Assembly: GCA_036417435.1 (NCBI GenBank)
Contig: CM070903.1
Location: 81,151,501 to 81,215,500, forward strand
Direction of reading: 5' to 3'
DNA: 64,000 nt
Source: Inia geoffrensis
Lineage: Eukaryota; Chordata; Mammalia; Artiodactyla; Iniidae
Shown here: positions 35,682 through 48,529 of the stretch, one piece after another
Layout: every line of letters starts with the position of its first letter
Numbering within the stretch: the stretch's first letter is position 1
Translations under genes and position numbers: made by a program
The notes under the pieces: generated by a model
Told to the model about the DNA's origin: nothing
Databases searched by the model: none
The model's input: only the letters and a program-made list of their open reading frames with translations

Positions 35682-36729
35682 TTTAAAAAATTTATTTGAA
35701 GTAAAGCTCTTTAAAAAAAAGAACACCTGTCTTGCATTCTCTTTGGCCTATAACACTGAGGTCAATTGCTGTTTGCCCCAAATTTAAAACCAAGAGTTCT
35801 GAGTGCTGCATCAGAAAGATTCTTAATAATAATACTAGAAATTTTATGTCCATTATATACATAGTGGCTGACGAGTCTGATATGTCTGAGTGAAATAAAA
35901 ATTCTATTTAAAAATTAGATATCCTCTTTGAGGGTAGTTTTCAGTAGTTTCAGGGCTTTCCCCCTTTCTGATAACTGGCATTGCGTTAAGCTTACAGTGC
36001 CTGGAAGAATAATCTTCCAGACCTGTGCCTCGTAAACCTAATTCCAAGAAGATGCAGGTGTTAGAGCGCCCCTTCAATCCCACCATTTGAGGGCTGTTTC
36101 CTGCCCATGTGGGCAGATCACGTAATTATGTGTCCCCCGTGGCACTTCGTTTCCATCCTAGCACGTCGTGGGTGTTAAAAGAATCTTTGCTGCTGTGAAG
36201 TGAATGGAGTTCACAACACCTATTGTGCTTCCATAATATGCAAATCCCTATGCTATGGGATCTGTAGGGACATATTTTTACGGTTCCTGTGTTAGTAAAA
36301 TTTACACTCAATCTAAATCGTAAAGGTTATATACAGTAAAGTCTCACCACTATTCATTCATTAAACAAATTTTACTGAGCACCTACTATGTACGGCTTTG
36401 TTAGTCATTGGAGAAAACAAAGAATAACTGGACTTGTGGAGGAAATGCAATGAGAGTGTATGGCAGGTGCTGTGGAGGAAGCTGGGATATTTACTAAGAG
36501 CTTTACTATTTGCCAGGCACTGTCTCATTATTTCCTTATTTGAATTTCCTTTGCTCATCTGCCCAAGCTTTTCTCAGAGTAGGGGGATGACGGTTTTTCT
36601 AGTCCTCTTTCAGTTTTAAAATCTATGACCACCTTAATGAAAATATTCAGAAGGGCCATTGCTAGATGCTGGTACTTTGCGGCCATCTGAGCAACGGGAA
36701 AGGGGGTCTCTCCCAGACAGGGGACAGTA

Positions 36730-37620
36730 TCCACTTTGTTGTAAATTGTGAAGTCTATCCTATATACAGAAGAATACTTAAGACATACACATAAAATTTA
36801 AGGAATGACTATACACTGAAAACTTACATAACACCTAGGTCAGAAAGACTCTGCCAGCCCCCTGAAAACTCTTTCATTCACAATATGTAATAATCCCCTA
36901 ACACAAGCACCCCTCTCCCTTCCCACGGAGAAAACTTATAGTTACTTTAATAACTATATATACTTTTATTCATATATTTAAATACTTTAACATATATGCA
37001 TTTAATATATCAATTCGTTAAATCACAGATTAATTACTTCTACTCACAGCAACATGATAGAAGCGGAGCAAAAGAAGTAAGATGAAATTTTATCATGTTG
37101 ATGTGCGTAGAAGTAACTAATTTTTATTGCTCCATAGTGTTCCAGTGTGTGTGTGTCCATCCTCTGGTTGATGGACATTTGTAAAGGGAAATGGGAAAGA
37201 ATAAAACAGACTGGGAAGGAATAGAATTGAATGTAGAGGAATGGAATAGGGTAGAGAGAAGTGGAATGAAATGCATTGGAATGTGATTTAGATCCTTCCA
37301 AACACGATGTATGAACATTATCATAGGAGTAATCTAGTGAAAATGTGAAAGAGTTTCTCTAGGATATGCACCCAGGAGCATAAAGGCTAGATCATAGGGT
37401 TCTTGAATGTTCAGCCTTGCAAGGCAGTGACAAATTTCCCAAAAGTGTTATGTAAATTTCCACCAACCGCACATTGCAGTTCATGTTACTTGTTAACATC
37501 ACCAGCCCTTAGCTTGATCACACGTTTTCATTTTTGCCTGTCAGGTGGGTGTCTAACAATATTCTGTTGGGATTGTCATTTGACGTTGTTTTTTAATTCA
37601 GTCAGATAATCTTTGCCTTA
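36730..37620. mobile_element. L1-derived 3' fragment
   Basis: Diverged text typical of old L1 3' regions: TCTGGTTGATGGACATTTG, GTTTCTCTAGGATATGCACC, GGCTAGATCATAGGGTTC, GGTGGGTGTCTAACAATATT. Boundaries approximate; a poorly matching insert may lie near 37190-37270 (GGAATAG/GGAATGAA-rich). Confidence 0.5.
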
Positions 37621-37745
37621 TAACTGGACATTCAGTTTATTTATACTTAATGTATTTGCTAACCTATTTGCCATTATCTGATTTTTTGTTATCTATGCCT
37701 CACTGTATTTTGTTTAAAGATCCTTCTTCTTTTTCTTCTCCTACA

Positions 37746-37860
37746 TTTTTTTTGTCCGCGCTGTGCGGCATGCAGGATGTTAGTTCCCCAACCAGGGGTT
37801 GAACCTGTGTCCCCTGCAGTGGAAGCGCGGAGTCCTAACCACTGGGACTGCCAGGGAATT
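37746..37860 (-). mobile_element. short CHR-1-like SINE, antisense
   Basis: Contains the reverse complement of a tRNA-like head (GTTGAACCTGTGTCCCCTGC, CTAACCACTGGGACTGCCAG). A 14-base near-perfect direct repeat, YCTCACTGTATTTT, at 37698-37711 and 37865-37878 is the probable target duplication. If so, the T-rich stretch 37712-37745 is the degraded tail. Confidence 0.75.
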
Positions 37861-38944
37861 CATGTCTCACTGTATTTTAATTCTCCCTCTCTTCTTTCTT
37901 GTTTTCTTTTGGATTATATGTTTTCTAATAATTATTTTCTCTCTATTAGTATGAAAGTTTAGATATATTCTGTTCCTATGCGTTTAGTAATTATCCCCAT
38001 ATCATTATAAGTGTTTATCCAGTTCTGAAGCTAAACAATACGTTTTCCTCCTCACGGACAAGGCAATTATCCTTGCAGTCTTCTGGGAGTGGCTGGGGCT
38101 GATGTTTCCCATTCATTGCTACACTGGAGGTGTTGCCCTTCCTGGTTCCAGCCCTCTGGGCAGATGGTCTCTTATGCTCCCTGACTTAGGTGGATCCTAG
38201 ACTGTGTCTCCTGTTGTCCTGGGTCCTCTGAAGGGATAAATACAGCGGCTCTATTTCATCTGATTTGACAAGTGTCTTCAGAGTAAAAGCAGCTTTAGCG
38301 CTCTGCTCGTCTTTCTGGGTTCCTGCCTTCAAGTAGATTTTGCCCTAATGGTGCAAAAGGATCTTGTTATATAATTAATGCTTTCATAAACAATATTTTA
38401 AGCAGCATTTTTCAGTTGTGGTCAGCAGAAAGGTTGGTCTTTATAATCCTGTCCTCCAAGAACTGGAACTAGACAGAGTAGCATCCTCGCTGCCAACCTC
38501 AGGTATGATTGCCTCTGGAACAGTCTTGGTGGTGGTTAGAATCTGTGGTGCTTAAGTGCATGCTTTTATTTTGTTAATTACCATTTTTACAAATATGTCT
38601 TTCTGTCCAACTACGCAAGGGAATTTAGTAAAGCCATTTTTCTAGGACTTTGGGGCTGGATTCTCAAGGGTCTGGAGTACAGTTCCACAACTTATACTGA
38701 CCGCAGTTCCCCATGGTCTGCTAAGTACGTATTCTCCTGGGAAACATCGCAGTAGCTTTGAAATGCAGATCCTTCTGGAGAACTCAGGACATGTGGTCTC
38801 CATCCTCTACAGGTCTCCCTTTCACTGAGGTCATAGAGAAGGTCTAAGAGAAGTTAGAGATTAGAATTCAGGATTTCTGACTACACTGCACCATAAAATC
38901 TATTTAGCTCCATTGTTCCAGGAGGGTGCCCATCATTCAGGTGG

Positions 38945-39250
38945 ATGCTGTGATGGATTTTATTGTTGTCCAAAGTGCTCGGTACCACTCCCTAAGGTGC
39001 CCCCCTCCTTCCTTTGGCAAAATATATTTCCCTGCCCAATTGCAGCCTTGGCTACATGACTTGATTTGGCCAATGGAATGTGAGGAGAAGTGAAAAATGT
39101 CATTTCAGAATGGGAGCTTTAAGAGCCATCATAAGCTTTCCCAAGCTTCCTTTTTGCTCTGTCATGACTGTTCCGGGGAGGAGTCATGGTTCTTTGTGTG
39201 TGTTGAGCCTCAGCTCATCAGAAACTGACAGGTTCTCAGTATAGTTAGGG
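38945..39250 (+). mobile_element. MLT1-like LTR remnant (ERVL-MaLR)
   Basis: CTACATGACTTGATTTGGCC followed by AATGGAATGTGAGGAGAAGT and a GAGCCTCAGCTCATCAG segment resemble MLT1 LTRs. An ancient, solitary, non-coding LTR fragment with no internal viral genes visible. Confidence 0.5.
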
Positions 39251-41089
39251 GACTCTGACGGAGGCCCTCTACTTATTGGACAGAAGTCAGCACTGGCTGC
39301 ACCTGCTGAAAGTATCTCCAGATCTTCTGAGTCCGACTGTCTCTTTTCAGGAGAGAATTCTATAGTCTTCCTTCCTGAACCACTAACTCACTTATTCAAA
39401 CCCTATCCTCTTTTTTTTTTCCTTGTGTAGAGCGGCCCCTGCTCCCACATCCCTCTTTTTATTTATGTTCTTCCCATAGATACTGTGACAATTCTTCACC
39501 GAATCTCTGCCTAACATAAAAAGGCCCTGAAAAAAAGGGACAGTAGGTATGGCCACCCTTAATACAGACTTTGGGCTGCCTAGGAAGAATGGCCCATAGA
39601 TTTTGGACTTTTGAAAACCAGCAGGAATAGAATCTTGCCTGCCTGCTGTTGTCCTGTCTGCTGCCAATTGATAACAGAGAGGCGTGAAATCTTCCCCAGA
39701 GGGTGTTTCACTACACACACTGTTTGAGAGCTGTGGGCTGGTCTGACCATGTGAATGCCCTGACACTCAGAGGTCACCTCTCGCCCAGAGCGGAGCTTGG
39801 ACCATGCTGCCTCTGAGCACTGCGTCTTGGGGATGGAGAGGCCATCCTAACCGCTACTGAAAAGATTCCCCCTGGGACCTTTGCTTTGCCCTGTAGCACC
39901 TTCCTTGGTTCCTTGAATTGTGGAGAAAGAGAAGACAGGACTCAGCTTGCATTTCCCCTGGATTTGTTTCTAAGTAAAGAAATATCCTGAAGCACTATCT
40001 CAGTTTTACCCAACCTTCATTTTTCTTTTTCTTTTTTGGCACCAAGATGGCTGTGGGACAATGTATTTCCATCAGTAACAATGGCTGTCAATGGCAGGGT
40101 GTCTTCCCAGAACCAGAATGGGTGGAGTGGGTATATCCCCCTCAAGACCATGTATTGAAATCTCTGGGGTAAGGGTACATAGAGTTTTCAAAAGCCCCCA
40201 GGGATATCTGTTCACCTCCCTCACTCTTCACTGCTTTTATTTTTAGATTCCCCATTGACATTCCTTATTATTCTAAGAAGTAACATATAAATAATGATTA
40301 TTTTACAAAAGTATTTATTGACCCACTTTCCAAATTGGAGAGGGGGAATGGTTCTTTCATCCCCCACCCCTTTGCCAATTTTGTTTGCAGAATACAGGCA
40401 CATAGTGTTTAATTTTATAAAGGAATACAAATTCCTTTATTTTTTGAAGTATTATCTAGATTAAAAAATATGGCAGCAATGCGTAGTGAAACTGCCAGTG
40501 TGTGATGTGGCCACAGCTACACACATTTATACATTAGTGAGCTCTTACACTGGGATTCCTGGAGGAACCCATGTGTAGAAAAGTGAGGTTGTAATTGTGC
40601 TGATTGTATAGCAAGCGTTGCTTCTTGAGAGAAAACAGGGCGGTGGTACAGAAAGATGACATATTGGTCTCTGCAGAGACGGCTCCCACTCAAATTAAGT
40701 CTGATTCTAGGCCTAAGGGGGTTGCATCATCTGAGTAAATGCAAGCAGGTAAACCCTGACAATTCCATCCTCTATCTTTTTGGGTTTTTTTCATTGTCAT
40801 TTGTTCTGGGGACAATGACACAATGTCTCCCAGAGATTCACTCCTGACTGGGCCATAAGTTCCTCAGTTGGTTTGGTTCCCAGGAACTCACAGGAACCAC
40901 CATCTCTCCTGGCTGGAAGCTGACTGCTGAGAGGGAGTGAGCAAGGAGGGAGCAGACCGGTCCTGAGGCCAGTAATTTCCTTGGCCGACTAATTTCCCAT
41001 TTGTGGGCCTGAGCTGTCTTAATTCAGTGTCAGGAGGTTTCAGGTAAGAGATGAGGAGTACAGTGAGGAAATCAGATGTTTAAAAATAG

Positions 41090-41298
41090 GGGCTTCCCTG
41101 GTGGCGCAGTGGTTGAGAGTCCGCCTGCCGATGCAGGGGACACGGGTTCGTGCCCCGGTCCGGGAAGATCCCACATGCCGCGGAGCGGCTGGGCCCGTGA
41201 GCCATGGCCACTGAGCCTGCGCGTCCGGAGCCTGTGCTCCGCAACGGGAGAGGCCACAACAGTGAGAGGCCCGCGTACCGCAAAAAAAAAAAAAAAAA
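41090..41298 (+). mobile_element. CHR-type SINE, full length
   Basis: Complete sense copy from GGGCTTCCCTGGTGGCGCAG to GGCCCGCGTACCGC and A17. It is the cleanest copy in the window and therefore probably young. Confidence 0.96.
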
Positions 41299-42883
41299 GT
41301 CCTCCATTTACAATGCTTGGTGTCGGTTTATTATCTCTTGTAAAAATAAAATACAGTGTGTGTGTGTGTGGGAAAAAATACATAAATAAATAAAGCAAAG
41401 CTGTGTTCGAGTGCTAAAAATAATAATAAAAAGTAAATAAATAAATAAATGGCCTTTCTAGTGCTCTCAGTCAAGGGCTCTAAGACAGAGTTGTGTCCTA
41501 TCTGAGGTCTTCTGCACACAGCTAGTGGAGGACACTTCCCCCTTCCAAGAAAGGTTCCAATGGTGTTTCTCCTGCCCCCCGCCCCCCGCCCAGGTGAACA
41601 GCACTCGGAGGCGAGTACCAAGTCTGGAGCTCAACACTGAAAGCTTTCCTCCTGCTTCCCAGCAGCCCGTTTTAAGGCTGAGAGCTCTTCACTCTGTGAT
41701 CCGATTTCCAGGTTGAAGAACCATAAGATGATTACAGCCAGGAGAGCCCTTAGATGTTAGCTAGCATGGCTTCCCCTGTGTGGGTGAGAAGACTGAGCTC
41801 CACTGTGGGAAATGATTGTATGGCACAGTGAGGATGAGGATGGCACAGACCTCGGGGCAGAGCTGGGAGCAGCTGCCAAGTCACCTGCTGAGGCTGCCTC
41901 TCGCCAGGGACTGGGCCTTCAGCTGGATTATGCAAATTTGGAGCCAAGTTCCCTTCTAGTCCCTAAAGGATTTAAACTGGGCATCAGGGAGCTGTGGGCA
42001 CCCTATCGCCCACCTCTTTCAGGAGCACTGGAGGAGGCAGCCGCAGTCAGCATAGCACCAGCTTGCTCCCCCAGCAGCTGCCTGGGACCAGGAACCAAAC
42101 AGGAGCTCTAATGGTTCTAGGACTTTATGAATCTACGTTGTTATTACTGTGCTCCTCACAGCACATGAAGTTACATTCTATCTCGCCAACTGGTCTGCGA
42201 GCTCCCCAAGCAAGGGAACCTCATGTTACTTCTCTCTCAATCCTTATGTGTCAGGAGCGCAATAGTACTGCAGTAAATGAACATATGAGTTTGGGTTTGG
42301 AAGCCCTGAATCTGAATCATGGATGAGCCGCTCAGAGGTGTGTAAACCTCAGCTTCCTGATCTGGATGAAGGAGAGAATGATCCCCTCCTTGGCCAGCAC
42401 ACAGGTCAAGCAGCTAGTGCTTGGAGCACAGTAAATGATGGTCCCAGCACATCTGGGGGCATTTCCCCATCCTTGTTTCTCCTTGGTCCCCTAGGGTGTC
42501 ACAGCCACCACAGCACATGAAGTGGAGAATGCCTGGAAGAACAGTAGGGGTGAAGCGAATTGTCCTTGCCTCCTGGAGACTCCTGGAGGCCTGGGTCAGC
42601 GTGCACTGCTTGCTGCGCTTATGTCACTGCCCATCCCTGCTCCCCCAGCCTAGCTCGGGGCCCTGGAACGCTCCTTTGGGACTTCCCTCCTCCCCAGCCC
42701 CAGCTCCAGCTGCCATGGTAACAGGTTCCAGGGTGACAAAGGAAGTTGCTCAGTCCTGTTTCCTTCTGGTACTGTCAAGGAGGATTTTCAGACCTCACGG
42801 ACTGCACTGCTCTGCACCTACCTGGCCATCTTCTGTGTTCTCACTCAGGTTGAGCTCAAACTTCCAGCCCTGCCAGCAGGACC

Positions 42884-43047
42884 ATGTGTACCAGCCTGAC
42901 CACGTGCGAGTGGAAGAAAGTCTTCTATGAGAAGATGGAGGCGGCCAAGCCGGCCGACAGCTGGGAGCTCATCGTAGACCCCAACCTCAAGCCCAATGAG
43001 CTGGCCCCCGGCTGGAAGCAGTACCTGGAGCAGCATGCCTCCGGCAG
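42884..43047 (+). CDS. RTP2: RTP2 coding exon 1
   Basis: ATG in the context ACCATGT, giving MCTSLTTCEWKKVFYEKM and onward through WKQYLEQHASG plus two bases of Arg55. Donor GTAAGA. Nearly identical to human RTP2 and with no disabling change. Confidence 0.93.
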
Positions 43048-45871
43048 GTAAGAGGAAGGATGTGGCAGGCTGCGGAGAGCCCTGCAGCACAGCCCTGGGG
43101 GCACCTTCCAAGGGGAGGCAGAGATACGTGGAGCCCCATCCTGGGGTCAACTCAGGCTAGGGGGCAGAGAAGGAACTGCCAGGTGCGTCGAACCGGCCTT
43201 GGTTCTAGTCCCAGCTGTATCACTGACTCCTGGATGCCCCTGGCAAATTGTCTTTGGGTCTGGGTTTTCCATGGTAAATAAAGAGCTGTAATTCTTCAAT
43301 GCCTCTGCAATCTCTGACATTTTAAATGTTTTCTTATTTTCATAATTTGTTAAAGATTGGTAGGAACTGAGCGGAGGAGGCCATGAGGTCCACTGGGGAA
43401 AACCTTAGCTCTGGTCCTAGGTCCGTTCAGTCAACTCAGTGCAATTAGATTTGAATACAAAAAACACTTGTTGTCCACCTGCCATGTTCTAGAAACTGGC
43501 TCTGCAGCTAACTAACTGTGAACCTGGGCAAGTCCTTTTCCCTGCGTGGTCTCAGTTTTCACATTTGCAAAACTAGAGAGTTGGCCTTAGGTGATCAATC
43601 AAGTCCCTTACAGTTCTTTTACATATAGGTCTGTGACAAAAAGCTTTGGGCAGGAGTTTGGTAGGTCCTTACAGCCCAGCATCACATATATTATAGGAGC
43701 TTCATGTCTCATAAAGCAAGGAGTCCTTGAGGTCAAGACATCCATCTGAAACCTCTCCCTCTTCTAGAGCATGGCTTGGGAGTGGGGCCTCAGAATTCGC
43801 TGCCCAAGCTGCCTCAAGCTCATCTCCAGGATCTCTATGGGCCTCTTCCCTGGGTCCATTGAATCAAGGACAGACAGTAGCCCTAGGCCCCTGGGGAGGG
43901 CGACAGGGGGCTGTGTCCTGGGGGTGTGAACACACAGACTGGGCTGTTCACACATGCTTGCATGCTAAGCTCCTTGTGCTGGCGGTGGGAACAGAAGGAG
44001 GCAGGCCGTGGGTGAGGAGCTGACACCTGTACTCCTGCCCCAAGAGCTGCAAATATTAGAGTGAACTTGCCTTTGGGACAAAAGTCAGAGAGGCAGAGGT
44101 TGGTTGGTTCATTTCAATTCAAATCCATCTTTTGGGCACTTGTTACAGGCTGGGTCTCGGTTCTGTCTCTGACTAGCTGTGTGTGCAGAGGGCTCTCTTT
44201 CTCTCAGTGAAATAAAAGTTTGACTAGATGATCCTAAGGTCCCCTCCTACTAGGTCTGATGCTTTGAGATTTAAGATCTGAGGTGTGGCTTGAGGGAGGG
44301 GGAAACATCTCTGGATTGGCTTGATTTTAAAAGGTGAAGAAAGAGGGGACTGAAGATGTGACGCTCCGGGCTGGCTGGTGGGAGGGGTGCAAAGGGCTGG
44401 AAACTCAGGTGCAGGGGTCCAGGGGTTTGGGACTGAGCTCCACACGCTCGTGGCTCCTCTTGCCTCAGGGATCAGCTGGTCCTATTCCTGGCTGGTGATC
44501 TGTGGCTCCCAGCTGACCTCAGGCAGGGCTGGAGAGGCATCACCCTTGTGCATATTCTGTGCAGAGGCTCACCCTACCTGTAAGCATTGTAACCCTGGTG
44601 CCCTGCAGCTCTGGCCTAGCACAGGGAGGCAGGATGGAGGGGGACACTCCCCTTCTGGCTCAGGACCAATCAGGACGCTCTGGCCTGCCAATCCTGCCTT
44701 GGGCTGCACTGGGTACTGTGCTGCGCTTATGTTGTCTGTGGGCCCCAGGGCTCAGGGCCAGGCTTGGCTTCATCTCCACCCCGCTGTGCTGAGTGGTGCT
44801 TGGCATACAGTAGGTGCTGGGTGGTGTCTGTTGGACTGAACTGAGCTCCTCATCAGAGGTCCTTCAGGGCCATCAACAGGGATCCCATAGAGGGTCAGCA
44901 GTGAGGGCAGAATCAACCCAGTGGACCCTGGACTGCCTGTAAAGCCGTTGTAACAGGGACCTGGAAGAGCTTTATCTCAGGGATGGAAGGAACTGCCACT
45001 GGACGTAATGAGTTCTCTGCCACTGAAGGGGTGCCAGCACTAGGCGGGGGCTGAGATGAAGCCTAGGCCATACGCGTCCCAGGCCACTCCCCTCCACGTT
45101 TCCTGAGGCTGGAACTCGAAGGGGCCCAGGTTAGACAAAGTGGCCCATGTGTACGTAAATGTACATGTGTGTATGTGTGTGGAGGGGGATGCAGACCAGG
45201 ATACACCTTTCCAGTCTCTTCTGTGGGCCTGCAGTGGGATCTAGGGATGATTTGTCAAGGGACAGGAGAGTGTTCTTTGTGAAGGTGCAGGGACCAAACT
45301 CTGTAGTCGTCCCCCTGCTGGTGCGTCACCCATCCACCTGGCCATCTGGTGGATTCTTGGTGATCTGTGCTTGGGACAGCTAGAGGCATCTCTTTGCCCC
45401 AGAACAGGCAGGATGCATGAGTGAGATGTGTGGTCATCCCCCTTATCAGAGTCATGGGAGGTCTGAGCAGAAGGATGCTTATTGGACACAATTATCCTGC
45501 ATTTCACAGATGAGAAATAAGGCCCAGATTGGGGGGAGTGACTCCTCAGCATCCAGACCCATGTCCTGAGTGCATTAGGCTTGAGGGGACCAAGGCCACG
45601 GGAGGGCCTGCAGGAGGCAGGCTGGAGAGCACTGCTGGAAGCCAGATGGCTCCAGCATCTGGCTCCTGAGGATGCTACTCCAGGCCGAGGGCAGCTCACC
45701 AGGAGGAGGCTGAGACACCTGCTCAGGCACTAATGTACCCCCGGGGCGGTAAACACTCCGCCTCAACTTCCAGGTATAGGCACACAGGGCTCCTCCTTTC
45801 CAGGCTCCTCCAGGCCGGCTGTGGCTGGGAGGGAGGCCCACCTTCTCCATCCCTGCCTCCCTCCCCCGCAG
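43048..45871 (+). other. RTP2: RTP2 intron
   Basis: A 2.8 kb intron at the conserved position. It holds MIR/L2-like scraps (about 43440-43640 and 44100-44270) and a short degenerate TG run near 45145-45180. No coding exon seen. Confidence 0.75.
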
Positions 45872-46277
45872 GTTCCACTGCTCCTGGTGCTGGCACACCT
45901 GGCAGTCGCCCCACGTGGTCATCCTCTTCCACGTGTACCTGGACCACGCCCAGCGGGCGGGCTCGGTGCGCATGCGCGTCTTCAAGCAGCTGTGCTACGA
46001 GTGCGGCACGGCGCGGCTGGACGAGTCGAGAATGCTGGAGGAGAACATCGAGAGCCTGGTGGACAACCTCATCACCAGCCTGCGCGAGCAGTGCTACGGG
46101 GAGAGCGGCGGCCAGTACCGCATCCACATGGCCAGCCGCCAAGACAACCGGCGGCACCGCGGAGAGTTCTGCGAGGCGTGCCAGGAGGGCATCATGCACT
46201 GGAAGCCCAGCGAGAAACTGCTGGAGGAGGACGCGACCTTCTCCGGTGCCTCCAAGCCACGGGCCCAAGAGGCATAG
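45872..46277 (+). CDS. RTP2: RTP2 coding exon 2 up to the premature stop
   Basis: Encodes residues 55-189 from RFHCSWCWHTWQ to KPRAQEA, then TAG. All three CxxC pairs of the zinc domain are kept. This piece would be translated if the mRNA is made; the stop lies in the last exon, so nonsense-mediated decay would not be expected. Confidence 0.88.
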
Positions 46278-46716
46278 GGCTACAACTTCTCCTCCCTTCG
46301 CTGGAGCCTCTTCTGGGCCTCACTGTGCCTGCTCACTGTCTACCGGCAGTTCTCCTTCCGAAGCTCGACCTTCCTGTAGTGGAGCTGGTTGAGTGGGAGG
46401 AGGGTGCGTGGGGGTGAGAGTGGGGATGCGGTTGTGGTCCTGATTCTGCTACAGGTTCAATATATAACCCTGGACAGCCCAGTCACCTCTTTGGACCTCA
46501 GTTTATTACTCTGCAGAACGTGAGTAGGTCTAGGAGATATTTAATGATCCTTCCATTAAAATTTACAGTGATGGGGGCACGGGGAGAAGGGACTAAGGTG
46601 GATTTAGAACTCTCCAGGCCTGGTGTTAGTAGTTATCTCACAGGGAGGTATCTCTTCCCTGCACCTCCCCCACCTCCATCCCTACACCTCCTTTTGCTTC
46701 ATTTCCTTATCCCATA

Positions 46717-46752
46717 CCCCATTAGGACCCCATTAGGACCCCATTAGGACCC
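46717..46752. repeat. three tandem copies of a 12-mer
   Basis: CCCCATTAGGAC is repeated three times without mismatch. Confidence 0.9.
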
Positions 46753-46843
46753 GACCCTCTCCTTGAGAGCCAGCTCCCACCATTCTGAAAACCTTCATTT
46801 TTTACCCTGGTGTTAGAATCTGTTTGTCTGGAATTATTTAGAG

Positions 46844-47051
46844 CTGCACTGTCCAATATGTTAGCCATTAGCCATGTGTGGCTAAATTTAAATTAATTAA
46901 AATAAAATGAAAAATTCAGCTCCTCAGTGGTACCAGCCATATATCAAGTATCATATATCAAGCCATATATCTAGTAGTGGCTACTGGTAACCATATTGTA
47001 CTGTGCAGATATAGAACATATTCACAGAAATTTGTATTGAATAGCACTGGT
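46844..47051. mobile_element. hAT-type non-autonomous DNA transposon remnant (MER family)
   Basis: The left end CTGCACTGTCCAATATGTTA pairs with the complement of 46985-47012 (CTGCACAGTACAATATGGTT), making a large imperfect palindrome. It continues to CAGTGCTATTCAATACA on the minus strand. This layout matches a common Charlie-type MER family, but the exact subfamily is uncertain. Confidence 0.6.
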
Positions 47052-47289
47052 CTAGAACTTGAAATTCCCACTTCAATGTATTTTGTCTCATAAAATAAGA
47101 GGTGGGTACAGGTTTAAAGGCACGGCCTGAAGCCTTCTGAGGGCAGGGACAGGTGGAGTGGGGTATAGATACACACATAAATATGTAACCTCTGTGCTCT
47201 GTCAGTTGATTAGAATCTATGAGTCCCAGTGTTGCCTAAATTTATTTCCTGGGAAGGAAGAGCTGTAGAAGTTCACCACAAGAGGATGG

Positions 47290-47290
<1 letters not shown>

Positions 47291-47331
<41 letters not shown>
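47291..47331. repeat. (TG)n microsatellite
   Basis: Twenty consecutive TG units. Confidence 0.97.
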
Positions 47332-47332
<1 letters not shown>

Positions 47333-48529
47333 TTGGCTTGGGGCCTGGAGAATATATTCCTGTGCTCTGCAGAAATGTGTGAGCTGTGGCACCACTACTT
47401 ACACATGATGCAGTGTCAGGTGTGATATTGCCCTCCTATATGAAAATACCTTGTAGAAGATTCTGTAGCTGTCCTAGACCCTGGGGATGCTGAGGGAAAG
47501 GGCAGATGAGGCAGGTCTGGGATCCTCCAGGTGACAGCGGGGCTGTGTGTCTCCATTCAGGGGACGCGATGATCAAGTGGAAGCATGAGCAGTGGAGACA
47601 GCGCCTGTCTCCCAGCCCCTTCCCCTTGCCCAGCCCATGAGACTGCCCCATGAGGGGGAACGTATTTGCTGTGCCTGTTCCCTCAGGCATAGCTGTGACT
47701 TGGGCAATTTGATTCATGGACTGACATCAGATGACCCTGTGCTTATTATTGCCTGGAATAGGAAAAGAAACTGTCCCATTCACACCCCTTATTGTTCTCT
47801 GACATTCACGCCTTTCTATAGCTCATCTTTAAAATTTCTGCCCCAAGTGAGACCTGAAAACTGAAGATGCAGTTCAAGGTGGTGCGTTTGTCTGGTGGTG
47901 GGCTTGGGGGTTGACGGATGAAGAGCCACTGAAAATAGAATGGGGGTGGGGGGGTGTAGAGTAGGTGACATGAGATGAGATCTGAGGAAAATTCCGGAAG
48001 ATGAACATCTCCTTCGGCAGCCACCTCTTTTCAGTATATAAATATACCGGTGTCTTCTTCATATTTAACTCCAATGACCCCCTCACTGCCTTCACTTCCC
48101 TTTTGACTATTGCCAGGTATTTTTTCATTCCTTCAAAGCCCAGTTTCTTAAAGAGTAGATTATATTTATCTCTACTTCTTATTTACTCCTTAGTTCGTGG
48201 AAGTCTCCTTTCCATGTCCCTAAAACTGTCGCCCCGCACCCCATTGCCAAATCTCTGTCTCCCCTGGTCTCGCTGCTGCCTTTTGCACTCCGTCCTTGAA
48301 GATGCCGGGTCAAGGAGGGAGCACACCCTCTTCGGTCTCCCACTTCTATTTCCTCTCTGCTGTGATGATATTCATTCTCTCAGCATCTCTTACGTGCTGG
48401 TGTTCCCTGAGATTCTCTCCCCTTGCTGGTTTGCTCTCTGTTGCATACACCCGCCATGACTTAGGTTTCTACTGCATATGAACTCCTGGTCCTTATAGCT
48501 CCTCTAAGTATTTCTACTGAACTCGAGAC

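Larger units (their letters stand above)
29496..42883. other. BCL6-RTP2 intergenic region, repeat-rich distal part
   Basis: No gene recognised. It carries six more CHR-type SINE copies (listed), MIR, L1 and MLT1 remnants, and A-rich or T-rich runs. Stretches such as 29500-32500, 34000-34980, 38000-38900, 39250-41050 and 41300-42880 are unique to my eye, apart from small MIR pieces (for example 31345-31510) and a TAAA-rich patch at 41380-41450. Confidence 0.6.
42884..46379 (+). pseudogene. RTP2: RTP2 (receptor transporter protein 2) with in-frame premature stop, probable loss of function
   Basis: Two exons as in human (42884-43047 and 45872 onward), with intact donor GTAAGA and acceptor CCGCAG. 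RTP2 is a membrane-anchored chaperone that helps odorant receptors reach the surface of olfactory neurons. The predicted product carries the 3CxxC zinc domain with CSWC (58-61), CYEC (96-99) and CEAC (155-158) and closely follows human. At codon 190 (46275-46277) it reads TAG where human has Ser. The next 33 codons stay in frame, resemble the human C-terminal membrane segment (GYNF.SLRW.LFWASLCLL) and end with TAG at 46377-46379, the ancestral stop position. The product would be 189 residues and lack its anchor, against 225 in human. It may be a pseudogene or make a soluble protein; loss of smell in whales favours the first. Confidence 0.8.

Noticed and set aside
41090..41170. tRNA-like A/B boxes as possible tRNA genes
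   Set aside because: They are the tRNA-derived head of the SINE, recurring with the same body and poly-A; no complete cloverleaf is expected.
46278..46379. Stop-codon readthrough restoring full RTP2
   Set aside because: The bases after TAG (GGC) do not form the CTA context typical of programmed mammalian readthrough, and the downstream membrane segment shows decay. Not excluded experimentally.
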